Assembly: GCA_023362775.1 (NCBI GenBank) | Contig: JALMGJ010000012.1 | Coordinates: 25,885,001 to 25,949,000, forward strand | DNA from: Charina bottae | Lineage: Eukaryota > Chordata > Lepidosauria > Squamata > Charinaidae | Length of the DNA stretch: 64,000 bases | Direction of reading: 5' to 3' | Part shown: piece after piece, positions 11,718-23,463 of the stretch | Layout of the letters: each line of letters starts with the position of its first letter | Numbering within the stretch: position 1 is the stretch's first letter | Translations under genes and position numbers: made by a program | The notes under the pieces: generated by a model | The model's input: only the letters and a program-made list of their open reading frames with translations | What the model was told of the DNA's origin: nothing | The model's database searches: none

Positions 11718-12650
11718 GCATGCTAAATTCACTGGAGGAATTATGTAGGCGTATCTACCCCTGATGTAGCATTCTGTAGATAATGGATAATCTGAGGCTC
11801 AAATTGAAGGATGGGATAACCCAATCAATCTCAATATATCAGTGTGAACCAGGGAAGACAGCTGTTCAAAATTACATTAAATATAAGACCACGAGGCAGA
11901 ATGAAGTGATTGACTCAGCAGCGGATGCTGTGGAGTTGGTGAGGAATAGCAGAAAGATGTTCAGAGGACAGCTATGTGACTGAAGCGCGTACCTGCTGTG
12001 GACACAAAGCTAAGGTGTGGGTGAGCACCTCAATCCACTGCTTATGCTGAAATAAATTTCAGTTGCTAGCCTAGTTAGTTTCTGGTCATGAACGAAGAAG
12101 GACATCATCTCCTTCACTTGATGGTCCAGCAGGTGTCAATTTTTTTACTACTGACTGGGAGGGAAGTGTTGCCTTCTACCCAATCTGGACTAGATGGACT
12201 AATTTACGCTGGTATAAAAAGTTTTTAATGTGGGCAAACAGTAGTACCTGTGCTGAATCTAGAAGCCCATGTTCAGATGCAGGACAGTGCAGCAGCTGCT
12301 TTGCCTGCAGAACATTTTCAGAGGAAAATGGTTTTTATAGAGGAATGGCAGAGGTATCTAATGCAAAATTCAGGAGCAGCACTTGGAGGGGATAGAGAGA
12401 AAATGGCCAGATATAAAGAGAAAACGCCAGCTTGGCAGGGAAAGTAGTCAGGAGCAGTGCTTGCGAAAAGGACCCGGGGCAAGAAATTCATGATTTGTCA
12501 TGAATTTTAAGTAGGGATGTGCAAACATTTAACCCTGAAAGGTTTGGGCCTTGGAACAGGGTTTTTCAAGTATCTTGAGCTTGCAACAAAACATGTGTTC
12601 TGAGAGTTTTGTTTTGAGGTCATCTTGAAACTTGAGTTGTTTCAAGTCTT

Positions 12651-12669
12651 ATGTCTATGAAGGTTCTCA
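12651..12669. mobile_element. 19-bp PLE-end insertion with 15-bp target duplication
   Basis: ATGTCTATGAAGGTTCTCA, identical to the outer leader of the foldback PLEs, lies between two copies of GTTGTTTCAAGTCTT (12636-12650 and 12670-12684). It looks like an insertion that stopped after the first 19 or so bases of cDNA. Confidence 0.85.
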
Positions 12670-13424
12670 GTTGTTTCAAGTCTTGTTCTGCTGGAATGCA
12701 ACCCATACAGAACTTTCTAATTAATTCAAAACACAACGTATTTCCTGTTTTATCCACATGCCTGCAGAATGGATTTCTATAGAATCAAGAAACTTCTCAA
12801 ACACTGTGACACACTTAGATTAGCAAAAGGCACAGTATTTCTTTTTTTTTTCCCCATGGAAGGGATTGGAGGGCATTGTCTAGTCAAGATACTTCAGGTT
12901 GTGATCTTCTGTTACAGTAAAGGGGGTGATGACCTTTTGAGAACAATGGGTTTTAGAAAAAAAGCCTTCCACTCTTCCTATGCAGGGCAAGCTAAAAATC
13001 ATAGACTAGATGCGAATATAATTGCTGTTTGTAATAGGATATGGTGCATGACTCTGTAATGAAAATGGAATTAATGAAATTACAGTGAAGAGAAAGTCCA
13101 TGTGAGTGCTGCCTGTTGTATTTTTTTAAAGCTCACAAATGCCTCATTGAGCCCATTGGTTTTAAAATAAATAAAATTAACCCATGGAATGCAAACACAT
13201 CTTTCCAATTTAAGTAGCACCATAGAACATAGGCAGGTAGCCCTAAGAGGAAAGGAAAGGATTATGTAAATTATTCAAGTTGGAAAAAAAGAGCTTTAAT
13301 ATACCCTTCTCCCTTTTGCTGCACAAAGCAATGGAGTAGGAATAGTCAATCTTTAGAGATTAGGGTCCTATTCTTTCTGGGGTAGTACTTGTGACTCACA
13401 CACAGGAGATGGTGTAGATTTTTA

Positions 13425-13497
13425 GATTTTTTTTAATCCCGCCTTTATTATTTTTATAAATAACTCAAGGTGGAGAACATACCTAATACTCCTCCAC
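13425..13497 (-). mobile_element. Sauria SINE 3' end
   Basis: AATCCCGCCTTTATTATTTT then ATAAATAACTCAAGGTGGAG and ACCTAATACTCCTCC is the reverse complement of the conserved Sauria SINE 3' region. It breaks off where GC-rich hAT-like sequence begins. Confidence 0.75.
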
Positions 13498-13677
13498 AGA
13501 TGGTGTGTATGGCAGTGGCGGCAGCGGTGACGGCAGTGGCGCGCCATTAGCGCTTCCAGGTTTTACCGCAAAACACGAGGCCGCCACCACCACCGTCGTG
13601 CACGAGGCCGCCGCGCGCGCCCAGCACCGCTGCCGTTGGTGTGTCGCCAACGGCGGGAGTTTGGAAAAGCACTGCAC
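13498..13677. mobile_element. GC-rich hAT-like element, left end missing
   Basis: A CpG-rich 180-base block ending GGAGTTTGGAAAAGCACTG, the right terminus type of the elements at 40362 and 48838, with TTGGTGTGTCGCCAACGGCG inside. No left terminus is seen; it is fused to a SINE fragment. Conceptual frames here are not genes. Confidence 0.65.
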
Positions 13678-14244
13678 TAGACCAAACTAAATCAGTCAAA
13701 TCTAAATTTCAAGAGCAAAAATGGTCAGGGCCCCCATCTTCTCTTCTTTCATTTCTCTCTCCATTCCCTCATTCCTACACTTAAGTTTAGGCTATACCCT
13801 CTTACTCATGCATTTGCTTCCATTTGCAAACTTTCCCTCCTGGTTCACGAATTGATTTTTTTTGCTCCGTTTTCCCTCCATACTGGGGTCTGCTTCTCTT
13901 CTAGAAGTAAACTTTCCTTCCATTCTATGTTAAGAACGAAGTATCTTTTCTTTTCCCCAGCTGAACAACAAAGGCCAAAGCAGGGAGGGATTCAGCAGGG
14001 TTTTGTGGTCATGATGTTCCCTTGCTCCATACTGAAAGTCTCCAAGGGACATGCATGGATTTCAGGTAGATCATATGTGCAAAAGGTGATTAATATAATC
14101 CTGGGTTTTCTTTGGATTTCTCTCTTAAATTAGAATATAGCATGCTTTCGGGGATGGCAAGAGTTATATCCAGCATATCTGGAAGAACCCAAGTTGTGGA
14201 AAACTCACCTTTGGTGCCCCAGAGACCATTCTATCAGACTCACT

Positions 14245-14590
14245 GAGTTTATTTTATTTGTTTATTTTATTTATTCATCACATTCATATCACTGCCCATC
14301 TCCCCCACAAGGAGGGACCCTGGGCGGTTCACAATAAAACAATTTAAAATTCAATAAAAGTCATAAATAAATACCAGTAATCAATAAAAATATAAAATAC
14401 AGTCAAATCCAAGTAATGGCAGTTCTACTTCATCCCATGAGCAGGTGAGGCCGGTCCCGGGCAGGTCTAAGGAACCAGCCAACCCCAAGAATGGCTATTC
14501 CCCTCCCCACTCCAAGCATGGTGGCAGAGCCAGGTCTTCAGTTTTTTTCTGAAGGCCAGGAGGGAGGGGGCTAACAGTTCCTTACTGTTA
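14245..14590 (-). mobile_element. L2/CR1-type LINE 3' end
   Basis: A T-rich/TTTA start followed by GCCCATCTCCCCCACAAGGA GGGACCCTGGGCGGTT, and on the minus strand CTGGCCTTCAGAAAAAAACTG AAGACCTGGCTCTGCC (in two parts), the LLAFRKSLKTW type C-terminus. Antisense to the gene. Confidence 0.7.
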
Positions 14591-14759
14591 ACATGGGAGT
14601 CAGAGGGGATGAAAGAAATTCAAATTGTGATAATTTTGTTAAAAGCGTAGATATAGCTCAATTGTTCAAGAAACAGCTAACAGAGTATTGTAATATGATA
14701 AAACTTGTAACATAAACTTGAGCCCCAGTGATTTTTCACTTTCTTTACTGCAAAACCCA

Positions 14760-15010
14760 CAACAACCAACTCTGTTGTTGTTTAAACAGGCCTTGAAGAC
14801 CTGTCTCTTTCCCCAGGTAGTGAGTTAGGGATGTATATGCTTTCTGTGGGAATTTATTTATGTGTTGGGTGTAGTAGTCTCTGAGTTATCACCTTTTTAA
14901 TACTTTTATTTTTTGATTTGATTTGATTTGATTTATATAGCTGCCCATATCACTTACACGACTCTGGGTGACTTACAATAAAATGGATAAAAACAAATAA
15001 AATACACAAT
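14760..15010 (+). mobile_element. worn L2-type LINE tail with GATTT run
   Basis: AGGCCTTGAAGACCTGTCTC TTTCC resembles the C-terminal LKTW/LKTC stretch, followed near 14918 by a (GATTT)n run and ATAGCTGCCCATATCAC tail text. Diverged. Confidence 0.45.
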
Positions 15011-15996
15011 ATAACATTGTATAAAAATTGTATTGAATGTGTTTTTAACGTGTATATCATTCAGAGTTGGTATGAGCTGGGTGGCCTTGTAAATTTAATT
15101 AATAAATAAATAATAAGTGATCAGAGGAACTTACACCTAGACATGTTATAGATGTTTACAGATGTTGAAAGCTGAACATGCATAGTGCAGTTAATATAAT
15201 CGGCTTACTGCATTACCTGGCTGCCTTCAGTGAATCAGTAGGAATTTCTGCCCTATAGCTACAGTTAAGGGACTTGATGAATATGTACATCTTTCATATA
15301 CTCCTGTTGAGAGTGACTGGATGTGGGATGATCCCTTTGGGTGAAGTAAGGACTGAAAGAGTGACTGAAGTAAGGACTGAAGGGGTGACTCAAGCAGATG
15401 AAATGTCACTGAATTGCTTGTGCAAATTGTCTGTTAAAGTAAGGGTTTGTACAACACAATAATGGAAATCTTATTATACGAAGACTACCTGTAAACATCT
15501 CTAGATGTTTCAGAATTATTATAATCATTGATTCTCAGACTGATAAAGTTTCAGGGTGACTTTGGGGACACAACCAGGTATAGGCTCCTTTTGTTAGTTC
15601 AAAGGAAGGTAGTTAGAAAGAAATAGAGCTCTCCGCCTTAAATACTTTGGTGATACACTGGCTTCAGAAGAGAAGTAGCCTAGTTACTGGAATTCTTGTA
15701 AGTCTGTCCCTTTGTTCTCAGTAAATCTTGAAAAATTTACTGAGAGCCATGTTTGGAGAAGAATCACTTTTGGTTTTAGGCATATGCAATGCTATTAAGC
15801 AGTGGGACAGCCTGCCAAAAAAAAATTGACAACAAAACAATATTACTATGGTTCCCATTGAATCAGATGAATTCCTTAGCTTAATTTCACTCTGTTTTGT
15901 TCACTAGTAGCTGTTAAGTTATGCCTAAAACCAAACAATAACAAAAACATGAATGGAATTTAGACAAAAGCTAAATTTAATTAAAATGAAACTAAG

Positions 15997-16480
15997 GGCA
16001 GAGACATCACACTGACAACAAAGGTCCGCATAGTTAAAGCAATGGTATTCCCCATAGTAACCTATGGCTGCGAGAGCTGGACCATAAGAAAGGCTGAGCG
16101 AAGGAAGATAGATGCTTTTGAACTGTGGTGTTGGAGGAAAATTCTGAGAGTGCCTTGGACTGCAAGAAGATCAAACCAGTCCATACTCCAGGAAATAAAG
16201 CCAGACTGCTCACTTGAGGGAATGATATTAAAGGCAAAACTGAAGTACTTTGGCCACATAATGAGAAGACAGGATACCCTGGAGAAGAAGCTGATGCTGG
16301 GGAAAGTGGAAGGCAAAAGTAAGAGGGGCCGACCAAGGGCAAGATGGATGGATGATATTCTGGAGGTGACAGACTCAACCGTGGGGGAGCTGGGGGTGGC
16401 GACGGCCAACAGGAAGCTCTGGCGTGGGCTGGTCCATGAAGTCACGAAGAGTCGGAAGTGACTGAACGAATAAACAACAA
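15997..16480 (+). mobile_element. BovB (RTE) LINE 3' fragment
   Basis: One open frame from 16042 reads TYGCESWTIRKAERRKIDAF, ELWCWRKILRVPWTARRSNQ, YFGHIMRRQDTLEKKLMLGK and ARWMDDILEVTDSTVGELGV, ending LVHEVTKSRK at a TGA at 16459. This is the reverse-transcriptase C-terminus of the BovB family. The 3' end GAACGAATAAACAACAA is typical. 5' truncated. Near identical to 48730-49600. Confidence 0.88.
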
Positions 16481-16555
16481 AACTACAGTTAATATAACTT
16501 CACAATTTCCAATAATTTCCTTATTTCCTTATAATAAACATTAGAATTTGGCAGT

Positions 16556-16965
16556 AACTTTGGAGAGAGTTCTGAAAGGCTACACTTGAACATTTAGGAT
16601 TGGATCTCCCTTTGTAAAGCTTCCACCCATTGGTTCTTGTCCTATCCTTGGATGCTCTGCAGGATAAATCCATACCTTCCCTGTGACAGTCACAGAGAAG
16701 AAGACGTGGATTTATTCTCCATAGTTCCAGAGGGCAGGACAAGAACCAGTGGGTGGAAGCTTTACAGAGAGAGACCCAAACTCGAAACTCAAAATAAGGA
16801 GGAATTTCCTGGTTGTGAATGCTATTAAGCAGTGGGACAGCCTGCCTCCTGAAGTTGTGTGTGCTCCCATCAGTGGAGGTTTTCAAGCAAAGGTTGGGCA
16901 GCCATTTGTGCCCAGGGTCCCTTCCAACTCTATGCATAAAATTAATCTCGTCCCCTCTAGACATG
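16556..16965. mobile_element. CR1-like LINE 3' end with inverted piece
   Basis: The right part (16745-16920) reads RRNFLVVNAIKQWDSLPPEV and GGFQAKVGQPFVP, a CR1-type C-terminus. The left part (16585-16660) is an inverted copy of the GGACAAGAACCAGTGGGTGG AAGCTTTACA stretch, making an imperfect hairpin. Confidence 0.6.
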
Positions 16966-18123
16966 CTTTAACCAGAACTTCAGAATTCACAGCCAGCATA
17001 GTGGTCTTGTTGATCCTTAAGAAAAAGATTTACTAATGGCTTTATTAAGACTTCTGATTAGAATGATCATTAGTCTTAATAAAGGGAGTCCCTGTGAGGT
17101 TTTAAAGCCTTTCTGTTTCATGAGGATATTTTGCTTCATGTTTTAAGGAGCCAAGTTAAAAAGCATGGCCTAGAATCTTAAAGGCAATTAGTGAAACGGT
17201 TTTTGAAAAACATTCACTGTGGGAGAACCATAAATACTGAGAAACATTGCTAAGATCCAGTAATAGAAAGACTTACTTTGCTGACTAAGAGAAGGTGAAG
17301 AAAATCTACATGGATAACAATATTTACACGCTGAAGTGGTTTGATAAAACAGAAAGATCAAATGTGTTGCTGCTCTTGCAGATATACCTCATGCCCATCT
17401 GATGTTTAATTGTTCTTCTTTTGGAGTCTTGATATTTTAAAATCCTTGGTGAATTGTTGATACTGCTATGATGCTAAGGAAGCTTTGCTGGAACTCGGGC
17501 CCAAGAGAAGACAAGTGGAAGGCAGGACAGCTGAAGCAAGAGATCAGATGCTTAGACCCCCTATTTGGCTCAACGTTAAGTTTTTAAAAAGCTTTTTAAG
17601 TAAAATGATAAAGACAAAGCTGGTATGCTGCAAAACAAAGCACCAAATTTTGGTGGTATTTTGAATCCCAAGGACGTCCCTTCTGGCTCCTTAGGCACCG
17701 TTAGAAAATAAAAATGGGAGGTGCCGGTAGCTCTGTACTCTGGAGATGTGCTTATCTGCCCACAAAAATGCTGAGCCCGACGCTCAACGGTTTTAGTGAT
17801 ATAATGGGAGGACCTGGGAGTCTTCCAGGGCCAGGAAAGGAAGCGAGCAGGTTGAGCCATTGGAGAACATCTGTTTCCGATCCAGAAAGATTCTGGCCCC
17901 TGTTCAGATGATCTGATGGAAGTGGATGTAGTGCCTCCCTCTAACAAGGAGATCTGGTAATGTACAAAGCCGGCAATTGAGAAGATGCGGAAAAGGACAA
18001 AGGCTGTTCTGGATTTGCAGCACCTTTTCTATGGAGGAAAGCTGATCCATTCATTACTTTTATTACCTTATTATTTTTATGATTTATAGCCTGCCTTTCT
18101 GCCATCAGGTACTCAGCTGCTTA

Positions 18124-18459
18124 TAGGCGTGTGGTGGCTCAGCGGGTAAGACGCCAGGCTTGTCGATCGGAAGATCGCAAGTTCGGAGGTTCGAATCCCT
18201 AGCCCCGCGTGACGGAGTGAGCTCCCGCACTAGCCCCAGCTCTTGCCAACCTAGCAATTTGAAAGCATGCAAATGCAAGTAGATGAATAGGTACCACTTC
18301 GGTGGGTAGGTAACAGCGTTCCGCGTGCGTCATGCCGGCCACATGACCGTGGAAGCGTCTTCGGACAACGCTGGCTCTTCGGCTGAGAAACGGAGATGAG
18401 CACCGGCCCCTAGAGTCGGACACGACTGCACAACTGTGCGGGGGGAACCTTTACCTTAG
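18124..18459 (+). mobile_element. tRNA-derived SINE, full length
   Basis: Begins GCGTGTGGTGGCTCAGCGGG TAAGAC (box A region) with GGTTCGAATCC (box B), followed by a long tRNA-unrelated body and the tail AGAGTCGGACACGACTGCAC then GGGGGGAACCTTTACCTT. Flanked by TCAGCTGCTTA at 18113-18123 and 18460-18470. The family name is not certain; not a functional tRNA because the acceptor stem and anticodon arm do not fold as one. Confidence 0.88.
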
Positions 18460-19298
18460 TCAGCTGCTTAGGTAGCTCTGAAAGAGTTACTGTAGAAATT
18501 CATGAAGGAGAACATTATCAGTGATTGTTCTCCTTGATGCCTGATTCAGAGTTAGCATACCAGAGTGTAGCTGAGCTCATGCCCTGCTTTTTGCACATCG
18601 CTGGTCATTATAGGAAACAGGTTCTTGAACTAGATTGAGATGGGATAACCTTTGGGGCTTCTGGCTTCTGGGCAAGGAGCAGTCCCAAAATGGTTGCCAC
18701 AGGATGTTGGAGAGCAGTGGCACTTATGCATTTGGCCACATGGTGCAAGAGACGAATCTTGATACTTACCATGTAAGGGTTTTTTCATGATCTATGATTT
18801 GGGGGGTGGGGTGGGGGTTAGCTTCCATTCGTTGAGAAGATTATAATCTGCTATAGAAAACAAGCAAATGAATGTGAATACAAACAGTTCCAGACGTTGA
18901 TGCTGAAAAGCATGGATACCTTTGAAGATTACCCATCATTTGGGAAGGGCTGGTTCTCTGGTGAATTTAACCCTTCTTATTAGAAACACAGTAGGGAAAG
19001 TATGCAGAGCATGGCTTCTGGAATTCTTTCTAACTCCTTAATATGAGCAGGAGGGAGGGTGCTTAAAATGGAGCAGCCAGAGGCATTCCATGCTGCTTCC
19101 TACCTGCTCTTCCCATTGGGATGAATTCAGCCTAATCCCGATGGAGAGCCACAAGAGGTCTTCTGGGTCCTCTTTGAGTTAGATTTGCATTCAGAGGTCA
19201 CCATCATGTCAGGAACTCTTGTTGCAGCCCCTAGCAAGTATCTTAACTAAACTGTTTTTGAAATGCCACACTGTGTCCAGCAAAAGGGCCATTCGTGT

Positions 19299-19372
19299 GC
19301 CAAAATGGTTCAGTGGTTAAGACGCCAGGCTTCCAAATTGAGTCTGGCACGAGGGAAACCTTTACCTTTTAT
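19299..19372 (+). mobile_element. same tRNA-SINE, internally deleted
   Basis: GGTTCAGTGGTTAAGACGCC AGGCTT joins directly to GAGTCTGGCACGAGGGAAAC CTTTACCTTTT, so the SINE body is missing and only head and tail are left. Confidence 0.65.
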
Positions 19373-19374
19373 TA

Positions 19375-19835
19375 ATTTTTGGAGGCCCTTTAAATGACCG
19401 TCTTATCCCGATCACATCTACCCGCCCCACCCGATCATGCAGGGAGGACATGCTTCGGATCCCATCATCAAAAGAATTCCATCTGGCGGGGTCTAGGAGG
19501 CGTGCCTTCTCTGCGATAGCACCCGCCCTATGGAATAACTTGCCCCCTGAGGCGAGACGGGCGCCCTCGCTCCTGGCCTTCAGGAAGTCTTTAAAGACCT
19601 GGTTCTGCCGCCTTGCCTGGAACGAAGGAACTAATAGTTCCTCCTGGGGGTGGTTAGCTTAATAATATCCTCCTTTTAAGAACATACCATCTTTTGGATT
19701 TGGATTTTTTTTATTTTTTATTTTTATAGTAGTTTTTAAATGTATAGTCTTTTAACTTTTTATATATTGTGATTGTCAACTGCCCAGAGTCTACCATGGT
19801 AGAGATGGGTGGGGATAAATTCAAATAATAAATAA
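19375..19835 (+). mobile_element. L2/CR1-type LINE 3' end
   Basis: A frame at 19450-19662 reads RAFSAIAPALWNNLPPEARR and LLAFRKSLKTWFCRLAW, the C-terminus of L2-like LINEs (xAPxLWNxLPxEVR...LKTxLF). It is followed by a 3' tail with GACTGCCCAGAGTCTA-like text and AATAAA repeats. No 5' part. Confidence 0.75.
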
Positions 19836-20017
19836 AATAAACCTAGAAAAGCCCTATTATACTCCTATACTCCAAAGTATCAATCTTTGAAGTATATGGC
19901 TTCCTGTTAACACTACAGGAGTTTCCCTTCTACCCAGTGTTCCTCCATGGCAGGATGAGAACCTTCCATATTTTTGTATTGGTTGGCATTTGTGCTTTCA
20001 GAAGGATGTTGTCTGTT

Positions 20018-20067
20018 CCTCCTCCTCCTCCTCCTCCTCCTCCTCCTCCTCCTCCTCCTCCTCCTCC
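20018..20067. repeat. (CTC)n microsatellite
   Basis: About 16 uninterrupted CTC/TCC units. Confidence 0.95.
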
Positions 20068-20393
20068 ATTGTTTATTTGAGTCCATGGCTGCTTCTCTGA
20101 CCTTCTTTTCTTCCAGTGGGGAGGTGAGCAGATCAGTGACTCATCTAGGAGTATATTTCTCCAGTGTTTTTACTGTTCCACAACATTAGATGCAGTCTTT
20201 ATCTGATTCTGTGAAAGGCAGCTAGAAAGAATGGAAGATTTAAAAACAATCCTGCATCGGAAAAATGACTTCAACAAAATTCCTGATTGGGTTATTGACG
20301 CTATTAGTGATCTGCGTCCCATATCTCAATAATATTAATACATTGAATGTATTACATCTAGAGAAGAAAAGTCACTGAATTATTCCTTTAAGA

Positions 20394-20678
20394 CAGTGTT
20401 TCTTAAAGTGTGGTCCAAGGACCCCTGGAGGTCCCCCAAGACCCTCTCAGGGGTCCACAAAATCAAAATTATTTGCCAGCCTATGTTGAAAAATAATACA
20501 ATATTAAAATCCCATCAAACAGACGTGAGAAGTGGTAGTGGCAGCGAATGCATCAATTTTAATTTTTAATACGGTAAATAATGATAAATATAACCCATAC
20601 AAACAAGCTCTTTTGGGGTCCTCCATAATTTTTAAAAGTGGGAAGAGGTCTGGAGAGAGGAAAATTTAGGAAACACTG
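20394..20678. mobile_element. 285-bp hAT MITE
   Basis: Starts CAGTGTTTCTTAAAGTGTGG and ends TTTAGGAAACACTG, with near-perfect 8-bp duplication CTTTAAGA/CTTTAAGG (20386-20393, 20679-20686). An inverted relative lies at 35116. Confidence 0.85.
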
Positions 20679-21345
20679 CTTTAAGGTATCACAGAGGGTT
20701 CTTTCCATCAGCAGGTATGGGTTCAGGTTTCACATAAAAACCATTCACTTAAAACTGTTAGTGATTCACATAAAAATGTTGTGTTAGACATTTAGGGTTT
20801 CTCTCATTGCTTACCAAAGATGGGTAGGAAGAAAGATGTATGGAAATAATCCCCACTGATTTGGCTTGTTGGCATCTTGCAATGTTTGTCTGTCTACTTT
20901 CTATGTTCCTCTTAAGCAGAATTTTTAATTACACAGTCTACAGTATGTTCAGGCAATGGAATTCCAAGTTGACTTCCCTGTTAAGGCATTCCTGGATGTT
21001 GTTGTTCATACTAGGGCATGGGAAGCAGACCTATAAACCTCCCCACTCTTTCCCTATTACATAAAACCTGGTGGGGGGAATGCTGTAAAGTGTCAAATCA
21101 GGTGGCAGCCATCTGCTGCTTTTCCCCAAATGCCTTGGAGATCCTGACACAGCTTGGTTAAGACTTGGATTCGTAGAAGGCTCGGCACACTAATTGTAGC
21201 AGAATTAATGTTAATCCTTCTAATTATACCTCATAGCTATTTCCCCTGGCTGGTTGCCACCCAAAATCTCAAAGGAATCTCTTCCTAGTGTGGTTTCTTC
21301 CTTCTCAACTGGTATGGTAATAGCCCTTTCTTATATGACTTATCT

Positions 21346-21680
21346 ATAGGGGCATGGTGGCTCAGTGGGTAAGACGCCAGGCTTGTCGATTGGAATATTG
21401 CAAGTTCGGAGGTTCGAATCCCTAGCCCCGCGTGACGGAGTGAGTTCCTGCACTCGCCCCAGCTCTTGCCAACCTAGCAACTCGAAAGCGTGCCAATGCA
21501 AGTAGATGCATTCCCACTTCGGTGGGAAGGTAACAGCGTTCCACGTGCGTCATGCCGGCCACATGACCGTGGAAGCGTCTTCGGACAACGCTGGCTCTTC
21601 GGCTAACAAACGGAGATGAGCACCGGCCCCTAGAGTCGGACACGACTGCACAATTGTGCGGGGGGAACCTTTACCTTTTT
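21346..21680 (+). mobile_element. tRNA-derived SINE, full length
   Basis: Same family and layout as 18124. Flanking duplication ATATGACTTATCT / ATATGGCTTATCT (21333-21345 and 21681-21693), one mismatch. Confidence 0.9.
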
Positions 21681-21892
21681 ATATGGCTTATCTTCTTCCT
21701 ACCCTTCTCCAGGGATTTCAGAAGGAGCAAAATGGGAAACCCTACTGTACTTGATTTGATATTCTCTGAGCCTACTTGGTTTGGGGTTTTTCACAGTAAT
21801 TGAACACTGTATGGGGCATAGCACGTCCAGGAATTTGGCCCTACCACAGAAGAACACAACTATTTGACCTGACTCTCTAGGGCAGAGTTTCT

Positions 21893-22014
21893 CAATTTTG
21901 GCCACTTTAAGATGGATGGACTTCAACTCCCAGAATTCCCCAGCCAGCTCTGGCTGGGGAATTCTGGGAGTTGAAGTCCACGCATCTTAAAGTGGCCAAG
22001 GTTGAGAAACACTG
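21893..22014. mobile_element. palindromic hAT MITE
   Basis: Inverted repeat of about 120 bases from CAGAGTTTCTCAATTTTGGC to GGTTGAGAAACACTG, meeting at CCCCAGCCAGCTCTGGCTGG. Flanks CTCTAGGG and TTCTAAGG agree at 6 of 8 bases. Confidence 0.85.
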
Positions 22015-22738
22015 TTCTAAGGTGAGAATTATATATAATTAAAAAGGAGTTTGGGAAAGAAGGCAAGATAGATAAGGCATAAGGCAAGCATAATCATCAA
22101 GTAATTTGGCCACTTAGGAAAATTTTGTTCTTTGACAGTTTCTTTGATTATAGAATGCACTCTCCAAGCACTTAAACTTATTCTAAGTTGATGTTGTACG
22201 TTCTATATTGTGTTATCAAGTTTTGAGTAGTTGGAGCCACAAAGCAGGCTTCTGTCCGCATCCATATTTGGCAGAATAAATTGCTTTGCAATACTTCACA
22301 TGACAACAGTTGCAGTAACGCAAGTGTTCTCTTTCCATTTTGACTTTAGAGCTCATTCTGGGATAGGTCTCTTTGCTGAGGTCCACATTATTGTGAAGTT
22401 CATCTTGGCGAATAGGAACCGGACTGCATCTTAACGTTGGAAGGCCTATTCTCTCTCCCATATAGTTATGAAATAGGCAGGGACAGTAGAAGACTCTATC
22501 AGGAGTGATGCCACAATGGTGTCCTCCTCTTTCCTGGTGGCCATTTACCAGCCACCCAAAAGTTCAGAGATCTAACTGGAATCACATACAGGTGTCACTA
22601 AGCCTTTTCTGTGATGGTGACTTTTAAGATAATTGACCAGATGTTTTTCATATTTCCCACCCAGAGAAGTGGGGTATTTATTATAATTCTCAAAGCTGAG
22701 TAAGTCTAAATTTTTAAAGCTGTAACATAGAGGTTAAT

Positions 22739-22992
22739 AGCTCAAATACTTTGGCTACCTAATGCGAAGAGAGGACTCCCTGGAAAAGACCCTGATGCTG
22801 GGAAAGACTGAAGGCAAAAGGAGAAGGGGACGGCAGAGGATGAGATGGTTAGATAGCATCACTGATGTGATGAACGTGAATTTGAGTAAACTCCGGGAGG
22901 CAGTGGAGGACAGGAAGGCCTGGCGTGCTACTATGGTCCATGAGGTCACGAAGGGTCGGACACGACTAAACGACTGAACAACAACAACAACA
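22739..22992 (+). mobile_element. BovB LINE 3' end
   Basis: The frame reads MRREDSLEKTLMLGKTEGKR, RRGRQRMRWLDSITDVMNVN and LREAVEDRKAWRATMVHEVT, ending in a TGA and an AAC run. Diagnostic BovB C-terminus and 3' tail. Confidence 0.9.
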
Positions 22993-23208
22993 TAGAGGTG
23001 CCATTTCCGAGTATCTGGTATTTTTCCCCATTACCGAGGCTATTATTCCTGTCATTTCCGACATGCTGGAATAACTAAGAAAGAGAGGTACAGGCAGTTG
23101 CTGATTCTCTTGTAAAAGAGAGCAAAGAAAGAGAAGCAAATGATTTTGCACCAACATCAAGCTTTTGGAGCACTTTATCATCTGCCCTGTAAAAATGTTC
23201 AGTGTTCA

Positions 23209-23463
23209 TGAAGGTTCTCAGTCATTATACTTCCCTTAACGTGTCTATGAAGGTTCTCAGTCATCCAGGTGGAATTGTCTGTAGCTTGAATCATGTCAAC
23301 TGGATTTCTATTTTCTCAGTGGAAACGTTTCACTCCTTATCCAAGGAGCTTCTTCAGTCTCCAGTCTCCAGTCTCTTCTTCAGCTTCTTCAGACTGAAGA
23401 AGCTCCTTGGATAAGGAGTGAAACGTTTCCACTAAGAAAATAGAAATCCAGTTGACATGATTC
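23209..23463. mobile_element. foldback PLE
   Basis: Arms 23288-23360 and 23391-23463 (73 bases) with a 30-base loop made of three CCAGTCT units; a longer left leader holds two copies of the GAAGGTTCTCAGTCAT text. Flanked by ATGTTCAGTGTTCA at 23195-23208 and 23464-23477 (14-bp target duplication). Confidence 0.9.
23394..23427 (+). ncRNA. hammerhead-like core in foldback (mirrored at 23324-23357, minus)
   Basis: CUGAAGA, stem II GCUCCUU/AAGGAGU (one G-U pair, loop GGAU), GAAACGUU. Same position within the PLE end as in the other three foldbacks. Confidence 0.55.

Noticed and set aside
13505..13690. Small GC-rich gene or promoter CpG island
   Set aside because: The right end TTTGGAAAAGCACTG and internal GTGTGTCGCC identify it as a truncated hAT-like element.
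18124..18210. tRNA gene
   Set aside because: Box A and box B are present, but the sequence is the head of a multi-copy SINE with target duplications and no proper cloverleaf end.
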